From the NCBI GenBank assembly GCA_964058845.1, contig CAXKVR010000206.1, forward strand, positions 1 through 64,000: DNA of 64,000 nt, written 5' to 3'. Below are positions 36,085 through 46,289 of this stretch, piece by piece (the stretch's first letter is position 1; each line of letters begins with the position of its first letter). Under the pieces are notes generated by a model. The model was not told the DNA's origin. It did not search any database and saw nothing but the letters and a program-made list of their open reading frames with translations. The stretch comes from Carex sylvatica (Eukaryota; Streptophyta; Magnoliopsida; Poales; Cyperaceae). Position numbers and translations under genes: made by a program.

Positions 36085-36410
36085 GGATGCATATTTTTAT
36101 TTTTATTTTTCAAAGTTCAAAATAATTAATCTGAATCATTCAATATGATCTCGTTTCAAAGTTCAAAATAATTTTTATATGTAGATCAAATTTTATTTTA
36201 TTTTATTTTTATTTTTTAGATAAGTAGACAATCACTTGATCTAAAGATTCTACACCACTTAATAATAATAATTATCTACCTATCTAAAAATAATAAAAAA
36301 TATTCTAAAAAAATGTAAAATTTAGTCTGTAAGTACATTTTCGTATGAAGATCATGTTGAACGGTATAAATTGACTATTTGGGTATTAAAAACAAAAATA
36401 TAAATAGTAG
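36085..36410. mobile_element. Diverged long-arm MITE remnant
   Basis: Inverted similarity between a left part (CAATATGATCTCG, GTAGATCAAATTTTATTT) and a right part (AAAATTTAGTCTGTAAGTAC, GAAGATCATGTTGAACGGT) shows a relative of the elements at 29817 and 37574. Termini are too worn to place. Confidence 0.5.
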
Positions 36411-37573
36411 TACGGAACAATTTGTGCTATACATAGTATTATAGCATCAATTTTTTTTATCATTAAATTTTAAATTCTTATTTTAATCATTTTATATTGA
36501 TTAGCTATTTTGAATTTAAATCGAACAGAAATTGTTAACTAATTTTCTAACAACTGAATATAAATTCACGTGGATACATATATTTTTATTATTAAAATTT
36601 TAATAAGTCATGGAATCTAAATTATAATATGTTAACGTGATAATGCAACCTTCTCCATTCACACATAAAATTTTATGATATTTTAACTTGGCATGATTTG
36701 GTTCAAAGATTATTAGAATGTGAAAGTGCGATGTTTCAGTTTCTGCTCAATGCAGGGTTTATTACATAGAGGGAATTCAGAGCGATCTGCTGTCAGATTA
36801 GAGCTGTTTAATTCGTATTAAAATTCCTATAGACAACTTGAAGATTCACGCTGATACCTCGAGGATTTATGCTCGATCGAGAATTCCAAGCCCGGAACCA
36901 ACCAAACTGGGGGCTTACTTTTGAGTTGGCTCCCATTGATGGTTTTTTCTGCGTTTGTCCAGTTGCTTGTGTAATAGTACATGTAAAAGTTACTGCAAAT
37001 TTTTTAGAAAATTACTGAGATTGGCTTAAACTTTCAAATTTTGTTTTTCAGAAAGCTACTGAAATTATTACAAGTTTTAGCCAATATTGTGATCTAATTT
37101 TGTATATCAGGATATTGTATATGTTGACGATTACAATTTGGTAGTTCAGTGGTGTTTTTGCAATGGTAGATATTTTTTAGGATATTTTACATTTTTACTT
37201 CAGTGGTGTTTCAGCTTATGTTGATTGGTTGTTTATATAAAAATAAATACGAATCTCTTTAAATATTTTTTATATGAAAATGGTTGTTTCTGCTTATGCT
37301 GAGTGGAATTGTTTATATGAAATCTTGTAAAATTATGGTTAATACCTTCGTGTGAATATGGTTACATAACCCTCAATCTGATCAGAAAGATACCTGTAAA
37401 AGCTACATTAATCATCTCAGCTTCATACCTATTATTTTGTATACTGCTCCAGCATCTAGGTTGGCGTCGTACTGGTTACATATGTTTACACTTATTCAAT
37501 TTACCTTATTTATCTTAGGAAATGCTATCTTTGCATCCCTGCTTGATTATGTGTTCTCATAACTTAGTTTAAC
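36411..37573. other. Gene-free interval
   Basis: AT-rich DNA without recognisable genes or repeat borders. Confidence 0.4.
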
Positions 37574-37974
37574 GGAAAATGCTAATATAATACGCGTAGC
37601 ATATAGGTCTCCGTGCGACGGCTAAATATTTGAGTTTTCAAAATCCTAACGGTCAATTCAAACCGTTCAACATGATCTCCATATGAATATATATGTACTT
37701 GCAAACCAAACTTTACATTTTTTTAAATTTTTTTACTATTTTTTTAGATAGATAGAAAATCACTTGATCTGAAAATTGTACCATTCAAATCAAGTGATTT
37801 TCTACCTATTTATCTAAAAAAATTCTAAAAATTGTAAAGTTTGGTTTACAAGTACATATACATATGGAGATCATGTTGAACGGTTTGGATCGACTGTTAA
37901 AGTTTTGAAAACTCAAATATTGAGCCGTTGCACGGAGGCCCTCTATGCTACGCGTAGCACCGTAGCCAACTCCG
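37574..37974. mobile_element. Mutator-like MITE, 401 bp, 8-bp TSD
   Basis: A long-arm inverted repeat element flanked by a perfect AGTTTAAC duplication (37566-37573 and 37975-37982). Shared arm words are TACGCGTAGCA near each end and CATGATCTCCATATG against CATATGGAGATCATG. Family relative of 29817-30212. It covers the only sizeable open frame here (37806-37997), which is therefore not a gene. Confidence 0.88.
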
Positions 37975-37982
37975 AGTTTAAC

Positions 37983-38806
37983 ATAAGATACTCTCAATTG
38001 AACAAAATTGTTTACAAAACTAAAAAACGGAACTGTTAATGTTTATCGGACATCAAGTTCTTGACTGAATTTTAGTTTCTGTTGATTAGGCCATGGAGAG
38101 GAAATATGAGATTGTTAGTGTGAGCCGTGAGGAGATGAGGGTCATGGCAGTAGTCCAAGCAATATTTCTTCAATGGAGAATGTTATGATTTTTTTTTAAA
38201 ATTTTGAAATTGATTTGTTGGTACTTGATGAATTTTAATCTGTTATTTATTTTATTTATATAATCTTATAGGCTTACAGAGACATGACAACAGGGATGGG
38301 GGAGCTATGAATTTAATTTGAAAGAGAGAGAGAGTTGGTAGAAGCTAGGATTATTTTCTTTTAATTCTTATAAGGGTAAATGAGATTTATGAATTTAGAA
38401 TTAATGAAAAAGTTGATGAATTGAATAAATATATGAGTGTTGACAAGTTTGAATGATATATCTGCTATTACAAACTTTCAAGTGAAAAATATGCAATATA
38501 CACTAAATTTTTTGAGGGGATACAAAAATAAGAAAGATATAAAGGAAACACACCAAAATTTTATGCCAATACAACAGAAGGCTTGCTAAAAACCTTAGTT
38601 AAAATAAACAACAAAATGATAACAAAGGAATGAAGAGAACCCGCCCTCTTGGCCTTCAGATTATAAGCTCTCTGTGAAGAAGCTATTTTGCCTCCCTTGC
38701 ATGAAAGTAAATATTTTTTATGGAAACATTAGATGATTACCCCCAGAACCTTGTATAAAAGAAAAAAATAAATAAATAACAAAATATCATTCTAACTTGT
38801 GGGCTC
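37983..38806. other. Interval downstream of kinase gene 2
   Basis: No gene supported. A short frame after ATG 38092 (MERKYEIVSVSREEMRVMAV) stops within about 33 codons and I cannot assign it. The stretch 38600-38806 is likely the 3' untranslated region of the minus-strand kinase gene. Confidence 0.4.
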
Positions 38807-41440
38807 TTATCTCGGCCCAGAAAGCTGTGGCATTGACATGAAAGAAGGCCACCCGCTAGTTGTGTTGGAGGTCATATGTGATCCACCAATCACCTTATTC
38901 ATCATGAACTCATCATCAACATCAAATGTGCCACCATTACTTGAACCACCGAGAACTCCTCTCCCGTACAACCTCAAAAACCCTAGTGACTCAACTCTCG
39001 GTTCCCACACTTGTATTGTGCCCTCTAGAATTGCCACAACCGATGTCATGCTTGGCCGAAGTGCCGGTTCTTCATGTAAACAACACAGTGCAGTTTTAAC
39101 TACTGTTTCGATCTCACTTGCATCAACCTTACCTTCTAATCTCGGGTCAGCTAGATCCTCATAACATCTTTTCTCGTGCATCTGTAATGCAACCAGTGGG
39201 AAGTACTCGTATCCGGTATATGACCCGCCGGTTGTTACCAACTGTTTTGATTCACCGTCATTCATGTGTTCGCTTCTATTCTTCCTTCCACGTACCAACT
39301 CAAGCAACACCATGCCAAAGCTATACACATCAGTGCGGTCTGAGATTAAAGTGTTTGCTAGCCACTCGGGCGCTAAGTACCCACGGGTCCCTCGCATTGT
39401 GGTAAATAAACCGGTTTGCTCTGGTGTTAGCAGCTTGGCAAGACCAAAATCTGCTATCTTTACCTGACCCTCATCGTCTAGTAAAATGTTCTCTGGCTTT
39501 ATGTCACAGTGCAAAATTTTAGGCTGGCATCCGGAGTGTAAATATGCAATCCCACGAGCAGCACCAATTGCTATATTCATTCTTTCGGACCAATCTAGTG
39601 TTTTTCCGGTTGGCCTGAATAGAGACCGGTCAAGCGACCCAAGGTTCATGTACTCATAAACCAATAGCCGGTGTGGGCCCTGGGCACAATAGCCACGTAG
39701 GCGTACCAAGTTAACATGATGAATATTACCAATTACCGCAATCTCGGTGCAGAATTCCTTTCTCCCGCGCACACCAGCTCCTTCAATCATCTTAACAGCT
39801 ACTTCGTTATTGTCGGGTAGTTGGCCTTTGTAAACTGATCCAAACCCGCCAGAGCCAATCTTAGTTAGAAAATTGGTTGTTATCTCCTCTAGTTGTTGAA
39901 AAGTGAATCTGGTGGGGAGACCCGGTATTAGTATCTCATCGATATCATCCCCACTTTCTGAGAAAAGATAGTCGGAATCAGATCGTTGTCGTTTAGGTGC
40001 CCCATGGAGCTTGTCATTTGCCATACTTAATCGCATTTCGCTCATTCTCTTCTTTTGTTCATTATACCTCCACATGATAGAAGCCAACCCAACTATAACC
40101 AGAAAAATTGCAGCAATAGAAGGCCCAAGTACAGCTACAAGTTTTTTTTCAGATGAGGATTTGCGATTTGAGTTTGATCCTTGCGTTTTGACATATGCCA
40201 TGGAATTTGTTGACTCACTTGAGTTTGCATTTGCAAGCGAGCCAATCGGATGTTGGAAAAGGAAGCAGGACAGAGACGAATTGTCGAACAAATATCCAGA
40301 GCATGAGCAATTACTCGAGCAAAGGTCGCGACAACTTGATATGTTTCTGCCAGAATCTGTGGGATTCCTATATTTGTTTGCGAAATAGGAGAGACCTGTT
40401 CCCACAAACATATATGAAACTTTTGATTCATCACAGGATGTATTGGTGGCTAATGGAATATCACTGCCCGGCATGCATCCGCTGGATTGAGCTGAAGATA
40501 CGAAATATGACGGACAAATACAACTGGACGAGTTTAGGTTGAGCGAACAAAGACCGAGTGATCCACATGCTAACGGCAAGTCACAACTACTGCTTGGTGC
40601 CATAAATACATTGTCTAGAGGGCTTGCAGAGTTTGTTGTTGGATAGCTGGTTATCTTAAGTCGGCCATCTGAGCCCAATTGCACAATTCGAAATGGTGCA
40701 GTTGAGAGTTTGAGTTGGAAAACCGCATTTCCCTTTGACTCTATGAGATAAATTCCCGAGTCGTTTGTGGTCATATATGCGACTGGAACATCCCGGTCCT
40801 TGACAGAGTTTATATCATTGGACAAACGCCAGTAGGTGTTGTTCGACCAATTTAGTAAGGCATCAGCTGAAGTGACATCGAGCCGGTAATCTCCTTGTCT
40901 GAGATCAGACTCAGAGGAGATCGGTGAAGAGAGATACGAACCGGCCGGGAGTTGCTGGTTGGAGACGAGTGTATCTGATGGGTAATCAAATGACTCCCAG
41001 AGCGAGTTGTTAGTCGCATCGAGCAATACTAAATTGCCCGTTTGAAGGAGATGCAATGCTGAAATAGGAACTTTAAGGGGAGGGGTAGACCAGAGCACGG
41101 TGCCATTGGATAATTCGACCGACAAGCCATCCGTTGTTAGCTTTACTATGCTTGCTTGGTCCGGCATTGGCGTGTTTCGATTGGCAGTCCAAATCTGCGT
41201 CTTTGAAGGCGCATGCAATACAGATAAGTAGTATTGGGACTCTTGTGTACCCGATTTGTATATCCAGGCTTCAAATTCTCCGTTGCGAGACTTTAGAAAT
41301 AAGCCTCTGGAGTCCATGTAAAGGAAGCTTGATAAGCTGACCGGAGGGTACATGTATTGGACGGCGACGCCATTGCTGGCGGAGGTGGTGTGTAAATTGA
41401 GAAAGATGAAAGAAAGAGAGAGGTAGAGAAAAGGCAGCAT
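38807..41440 (-). CDS. G-type lectin S-receptor-like Ser/Thr kinase 2 (At5g35370-like), complete
   Basis: Intact single-exon gene. I place the start at 41440, where MLPFLYLSLSFIFLNLHTTS is a clear signal peptide and the length (877 residues) matches gene 1 (875). An in-frame ATG at 41503 would add 21 residues of leader-like sequence. The ectodomain has the B-lectin region (WTANRNTPMPD, QTGNLVLLD) and an EGF/PAN-like cysteine region (CGSLGLC, CSSNCSC). The membrane span is about 434-457. The kinase domain has GSGGFG (529-534), K550, E566, HCDIKPEN (644-651), DFG (664-666) and APE (690-692), so it is expected to be active and is non-RD. The tail ends LSGPR. Its 5' two thirds are almost identical to gene 3, showing recent duplication. 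Ligand unknown; a role in surface sensing is inference from the family. Confidence 0.94.
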   Translation of the reverse strand: MLPFLYLSLSFIFLNLHTTSASNGVAVQYMYPPVSLSSFLYMDSRGLFLKSRNGEFEAWIYKSGTQESQYYLSVLHAPSKTQIWTANRNTPMPDQASIVKLTTDGLSVELSNGTVLWSTPPLKVPISALHLLQTGNLVLLDATNNSLWESFDYPSDTLVSNQQLPAGSYLSSPISSESDLRQGDYRLDVTSADALLNWSNNTYWRLSNDINSVKDRDVPVAYMTTNDSGIYLIESKGNAVFQLKLSTAPFRIVQLGSDGRLKITSYPTTNSASPLDNVFMAPSSSCDLPLACGSLGLCSLNLNSSSCICPSYFVSSAQSSGCMPGSDIPLATNTSCDESKVSYMFVGTGLSYFANKYRNPTDSGRNISSCRDLCSSNCSCSGYLFDNSSLSCFLFQHPIGSLANANSSESTNSMAYVKTQGSNSNRKSSSEKKLVAVLGPSIAAIFLVIVGLASIMWRYNEQKKRMSEMRLSMANDKLHGAPKRQRSDSDYLFSESGDDIDEILIPGLPTRFTFQQLEEITTNFLTKIGSGGFGSVYKGQLPDNNEVAVKMIEGAGVRGRKEFCTEIAVIGNIHHVNLVRLRGYCAQGPHRLLVYEYMNLGSLDRSLFRPTGKTLDWSERMNIAIGAARGIAYLHSGCQPKILHCDIKPENILLDDEGQVKIADFGLAKLLTPEQTGLFTTMRGTRGYLAPEWLANTLISDRTDVYSFGMVLLELVRGRKNRSEHMNDGESKQLVTTGGSYTGYEYFPLVALQMHEKRCYEDLADPRLEGKVDASEIETVVKTALCCLHEEPALRPSMTSVVAILEGTIQVWEPRVESLGFLRLYGRGVLGGSSNGGTFDVDDEFMMNKVIGGSHMTSNTTSGWPSFMSMPQLSGPR

Positions 41441-41544
41441 TGTGCGTGCGTGAAGGATGTGAGACCAGTACTGTGGCAAAGGGGGTTTGAAGGTACAATA
41501 CAAGGATGGCGAAGGGAATGTTTATTGGTGCATGATTTAATTGG

Positions 41545-41557
41545 TTGACAAGTTGAC
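41545..41557. promoter_or_regulatory. Paired TTGAC (W-box core) upstream of kinase gene 2
   Basis: Two TTGAC cores, 3 bp apart (TTGACAAGTTGAC), about 105-117 bp upstream of the start codon. The same pair is kept at 47914-47926 upstream of gene 3, and gene 1 has TTGACT at 28390. WRKY factors bind TTGAC[CT], so only gene 1 has the full core on this strand. Weak evidence. Confidence 0.3.
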
Positions 41558-42177
41558 ATGAGTAGAGGTTACTACTGGTCTTCACGGATTCAATTTTTTT
41601 TTTTTTTTGGTCCTTTTTTTTCAATTGAATAATAGATTTAAGTTTACTTATTTTGGATGCTTTCTTGAGCTAATGAGCTGAGACTGAGATGTGAGAAAAT
41701 TGTTGTTTGTGTTTCACGCGGATCTTCGTTGGGCTTGTATAAGTGACAAATTGACGTTGAGAGGAGAGATAACACAATTGGCTAAGAAAATGCTGTAGAA
41801 AATGCCATAGAGTTGTTATACTTAAAGGTTGAGAGTTTGATTTTTTCTCACGATTTTCTTTAAGAGTTTGATTTTTTCTCATGATTTTTTTCACAGAGAT
41901 TTTTTTTCTTCTTGAATTAAATTAAATAAAATTTAAGAAGTTTTTTTTTTTTTTTTAAGGTTAACAGGTTAGATATTATATGTGATAAAAAAGAGAAATA
42001 TTATATGCGTCTCAAATTACTAGTTAACCATTAACTGTGCGAAAAATATAAATTTTAAGAGTTAAAACTGATACAAAAATTAAACGAACTTATTAATCAA
42101 ATGAGGGCTTGACACTTATATATTTTTTCTCAATTTTTTTTAATGAACTTAAGAACACGCGTTGAGGGTCTAATATA

Positions 42178-43741
42178 TCAGGACTACTATAATACTACGT
42201 TGAAATTTTTAGAATCCAAACCTTTATTCACCCAGATAAGATCTGAGCCCATTAAAAAGATGTGAGCTGATCAAAATCATATCTCAATATCACATTAATC
42301 ATTAATTTCGATTTTATGCATTTGTTTTATGTTGTTAATTGTGTAAAAATCTAAATTTAATTATAAACATACTCGCCACATGAAAAGACAGTTGTTTTAT
42401 TTAAACAAAAATAAGAACGCTTTTTTTTTTGACGTGCAAATCTCTCCCGACGCATTTTTTTTTTGAAATCGATGCCTTTTCTTTTTTTTGAAATCGATGC
42501 CTTTTTTGAAATCTGTCAAAACACTTTTGGCTTCTTGGCACATAAAAGCAGCTGAAATCTAATTGCAATTTATACGTTTGTATGTACTGAAAGATAGAGG
42601 TTGGCTACTATGTTTATATAAGCATACATGTGCTTATAATTTATTTTTGTGTTTTCAATGTCCAAATAGTTGATCTGAACTGTTAGATGTGATCTCTATA
42701 TTGAAATGTGCTTGGAGATCAAATTTTATATTTTTCTGAATGTTTTTACTATTTATTAAGACAATTTGAAAATCTCTAATCCAACGGTGCCTTCTGATTT
42801 TATTGTTTTGTTAAGTCATCGTTGGATCAATGATTTTCAAAGTGGCTTAATAAATAGTAAAAAAAAATCAAAAAAATGTAAAATTTGGTCTCCAAACACA
42901 TTTCAATATAGAGATCACATCTAATGGTTCAGATCGACCATTTGAACATTGAAAACACAAAAATGAGTATAAGCATATGTAGGGATATGCTTATATAAGC
43001 ATAGTAGCCAACCTCTTGAAAGATATACAATGAGTGACAAGTCAATGAGACTTGAGGAAGCGTCTGTATATAATTTTAAATTAATTAAATTATTTTGGTC
43101 AAGACTTTTTCATATATTTAAGTAATTTGTTAGCAAGATATATATTTCATGTTACATAAAATTTATCCTTAATTACATGATAATTTTTATTCATGTCATT
43201 AGTAATTTTGGAGGGGAAGAGATAATTGATACTCTTATTAAAAGTACCATATAATACTTGATCAATGTCATAGTAGAAAATATTTCATATTTTAGTTTAG
43301 AGTTATTTACAATTAATTGTCCACTAAAATTAATTACTGACAGTGAAAACAAAATAATATATAGCTATAAAAAGTTATCGTTTGCTCTTATTTGCTCTTA
43401 TTGACTAATGATGAATAAATCGCATCTAAAGAAAATGATCAAAACAATATTTTATTTTACGGGCTGTTATATTTTGTGAACAAAGTTTGTATAAAAAAAA
43501 TTGAGAATCAACAATCAGTGGTGTTTTCTTAAAATATTATTTCATTTTTGAGGTTGGTTTCAGCACCTCCAAAATTACCGCTATTCTATTTTTAATCAAA
43601 CTGTTCTATCTTCTACGAGAATGGCAGTATGATATTTTTTATAAATTAAAAATCAATTAAACATTAATCACATCTAAAAGAATAAATATTTGATAACTAA
43701 AAAAATTATTTCTCCGTTACAAAGCACGGACACTTAACTAG
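42178..43741 (+). mobile_element. Helitron with confirmed empty site
   Basis: 1564 bp, from TCAGGACTACTATAATACTA (after A 42177) to CTTAACTAG (before T 43742). The hairpin-like CCGTTACAAAGCACGG precedes the end. In copy B of the duplication the flanks are joined directly within TAATATATATAT (about 48230-48245). Its first 250 bp resemble the Helitron at 28632. It encodes no Rep/helicase and contains a nested MITE (42596-43016). Confidence 0.88.
42596..43016. mobile_element. Mutator-like MITE nested in the Helitron
   Basis: 421 bp with perfect ends AGAGGTTGGCTACTATG and CATAGTAGCCAACCTCT, flanked by the 8-bp duplication TGAAAGAT (42588-42595, 43017-43024). The long arms also contain TTTATATAAGCATA against TATGCTTATATAA. 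It is the uninterrupted relative that reveals the Helitron insertion at 30484. Confidence 0.92.
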
Positions 43742-44775
43742 TATATAAATATATATGGATATTATATATATTTTTTTGGGACTTAATTTCAGAAACAAAA
43801 TGACAAAGATAAGAGATGAGCATGCAGCTAGCACATAAAATAGAACTATCTTCATATATCAGTGATTTAATTAGCATAAACTAGTAAACCTTAAATAAGT
43901 TTCGATATAGTCCTCATAGTACGTTGTTCACCATAGCAAAAAGCAAAACTGAGTTTTTTTTTTTTTTTTCAGATATGATCACAGTGAATTAATTCTTCAA
44001 TTTAAGAATCTCACTGGATAAAAATTAGAGAAGTAAAAACAACCTCACAGTTCCTTTAATCAATTAAGTTGGTACATACCAAATTTTACGAGGATTAACA
44101 TCCATTGGTTTTAGCTAGATGTTGAAGTTTGAGTTTGTTCAGATCGTCATTGCTACAATTAATGCAAGGGAATTAAATAATATTTGTTTTAGAGAGAATT
44201 TAGTGGTGCATTAAGTTAAATAAACTAAAAGTAAACAATTATGATATGTCTAGCTAGTGCCATAGTTGCTACCATGACAATTCAGACAATTTAATACAAC
44301 GATTCTCTCCGCAGGATTCATTGTCCAATCTTGTAATCACTGGAAATTTAAGCAGGCGATAATAACTTGCAATTAATTCAATCATGTTTGTGCCAAACAA
44401 GAGCAGGAGAGCATTTTAAGCAGATTTCATTGCATGTTTTATTTGTTTATTTTGATTGGACATGTAGCAGCGACTTTTAATTAATTATTGCTCCAATTAT
44501 TTACGAGGTATGAAAAGGAGCATATTGCCAATTAATTTTCTGATGCATGTGTTGGAGCTTGCTACTGGTAAATTCTGAACGCCAATTAGAGACAGCAATA
44601 CTGAAACAAAATGATAAATAGCTAATTTTCCTTGATCGGAATAAATTATTTTCCATCACAGCATCACAAATGAAATCTGTTTGTGAGAATAATGCATGTG
44701 AAAGGAGGAGGATTTTTTTTTATTTAGCATAATTTAATTGGAGGAAGGTTTAAGTTCATTTAAATCGCATGAATT
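43742..44775. other. Upstream interval of copy A, no gene
   Basis: Non-coding part of the segmental duplication. It is paired with 48250-49890 of copy B. Sequence similarity is high apart from small indels and the hAT insertion in B. Confidence 0.5.
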
Positions 44776-45046
44776 TTTGTGGCATCTCTGTAAACAGAGA
44801 AATGATAAAAATTTTGGAGGCAAGTTCAAACAACCATTTTTGGTGGCTGACTCAATTTTAGAAGACTCTGCCATGTGGTTCAAGTATTGTACTGGAGCGG
44901 GTAATAGGCAGGGAATTGGCTAGGATTAGTTGTGAGATACTGGTAAACAAAAGGGTTGTTATGAAACTATTGTAAGTGGCGGTGTATTTTATGGGTCTGA
45001 ATGTAAACATTGGTAGCCTCTACCAATTATTTCAAAAAAAAAAAAA
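44776..45046 (+). mobile_element. Very short 5'-truncated LINE with empty site
   Basis: 271 bp with a coding remnant WHLCKQRNDKNFGGKFKQPF (the C-terminal plant LINE pattern), a stop and an A-run at 45034-45049. The flanks AAATCGCATGAATT (44762-44775) and AAATCACATGAATT (45047-45060) are a 14-bp target duplication with one change. Copy B at about 49886-49900 has the single uninterrupted site AAATCACATGAATT, proving the insertion came after the duplication or was specific to copy A. Confidence 0.9.
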
Positions 45047-45249
45047 AAATCACATGAATTGAAATGAAAATTATTTCTTATAACATGACTTGTCCGACAA
45101 AAATAAACAATTCAAAATCATATCTATTGACCTTTTGTTAATTACAATAAATTGTATTTTAGCAAAAAAAAAAAAAAGAAGAAGAAGAAGGATTTTGAAC
45201 TTCTTATCAAAGCTATTAGATTAACCGCATTACAGCATTAAATTAAAAG

Positions 45250-45820
45250 TATTTTCTTTCTATTAGCTATTGTTACAAGTTATTTTAATAACACATGTGC
45301 ATATAAGTTAACCGTTATAAACTGAATTTAAGTTATACTTTAAAAGTGCTTTGACCATAAGAGAATTCCTAAGACGATAATTCTGGGTTACATACTGGGC
45401 GATTAATCGCTCATTTACAAGTTGTTTCGTGGGTTTTAGGTATAGAGTCTGGTGGTCTGTAGCAAGAGGTGTCAGGAGCTATTTCCAATGGCAACGCAGT
45501 TTGATTTACTTCTATTTAGAGTTTTGAATAGAATCACGATTATCTGTATTTATGTATTATATACGGAACTCGTTAGATCATGTGTCCCTCTTCTTTAGAT
45601 GATGTTTATTTTAAGGTGACATGGATTGTACAATATTTATGTGTATGTTTACTTATATATGACTGATGCTCTTTTGAGATTTATTTATGCTTCCTTTTTT
45701 ATTATTATTGTTTGTGATTATTTAGCCTTTGCGTGTTTATTGATTTACTAAATATGAGGCGAGTCTTAATCACATCTTAATTAATTCAGAATTTATAATT
45801 TGAGGAGTGATATTCTTAGA
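45250..45820 (+). repeat. LTR-like block, copy 1
   Basis: Contains CTGGGTTACATACTGGGCGA and GTGGGTTTTAGGTA. Its inverted counterpart lies at 52440-53000 (CGCCCAGTATGTGACCCAGA). The right edge abuts a primer-binding site, which marks it as the end of an LTR; the left edge is not defined. Confidence 0.65.
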
Positions 45821-45821
45821 G

Positions 45822-45837
45822 TGGTATCAGAGTCAGG
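45822..45837 (+). other. Primer-binding site (initiator Met-tRNA type)
   Basis: TGGTATCAGAGTCAGG, one base off the usual plant initiator tRNA complement, directly right of the LTR-like block. It shows that what follows to about 46289 is the beginning of the internal region of an LTR retrotransposon. Confidence 0.75.
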
Positions 45838-46289
45838 CTCTTTATATTCCTCAAATGATATATGGGCCGGATACACCGGACGAATAATTGAGAAGCATAG
45901 TTATATAATCGATAAGTATTAATATATATATAAACATACGTACGTGAGTCAAAGCACTTAATTGATACTTCAAAAATAAAAATTTGAACCGTAGTTAACA
46001 ATAATCGGAAACTCCCTCTTGTCTTACGTACCATCTTTACCGCCCCTGATGCTATTTATTTACTCATCCTTACAGTTACACCATGTATGACCATCACTGT
46101 CCCTTTCCAGTTGTATCACCGTCCCTCTCAGCCACTAGAGCCTCACGCTAAGCTCTCGGTGGACAGTGCCTCATCTCGTCCGCTTGTTGTTCATTCTCGG
46201 TGGCTAGTGCCTCTTCTCTTCTCGTCTCAGTGGCTAGTGCTCTCGGTGGCCAGTGCCTCGTCTCATCAGCTTGTTGTTCATTCTCAGCC
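45838..46289 (+). mobile_element. Truncated LTR-retrotransposon internal DNA replacing the kinase domain
   Basis: Sequence after the primer-binding site, with an internal repeat (about 46155-46288) of units containing GTGCCTCATCTCGTCCGCTT and TTGTTGTTCATTCTC. Homology to kinase gene 2 begins abruptly at 46290. No gag or pol could be recognised in the 450 bp. Confidence 0.55.

Larger units (their letters stand above)
39933..45215. repeat. Segmental duplication, copy A
   Basis: Homologous to copy B (46290-50009) in the same orientation. It covers the ectodomain and juxtamembrane part of the kinase gene and several kb upstream. Copy A has, and B lacks, a Helitron (42178-43741), a short LINE (44776-45046) and extra sequence at about 41640-42010. 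B has, and A lacks, a hAT element (48637-49262) and some 30-100 bp pieces. The two are therefore clean empty-site controls for one another. Confidence 0.88.

Noticed and set aside
38092..38190. Short frame MERKYEIVSVSREEMRVMAV as a gene
   Set aside because: Only about 33 codons, no recognisable family, and no supporting exons found.
41441..41503. Upstream ATG of kinase gene 2 (and 47872 for gene 3) as the true start
   Set aside because: It would put 21 polar residues before the signal peptide. The start at 41440 gives the length and layout of gene 1.
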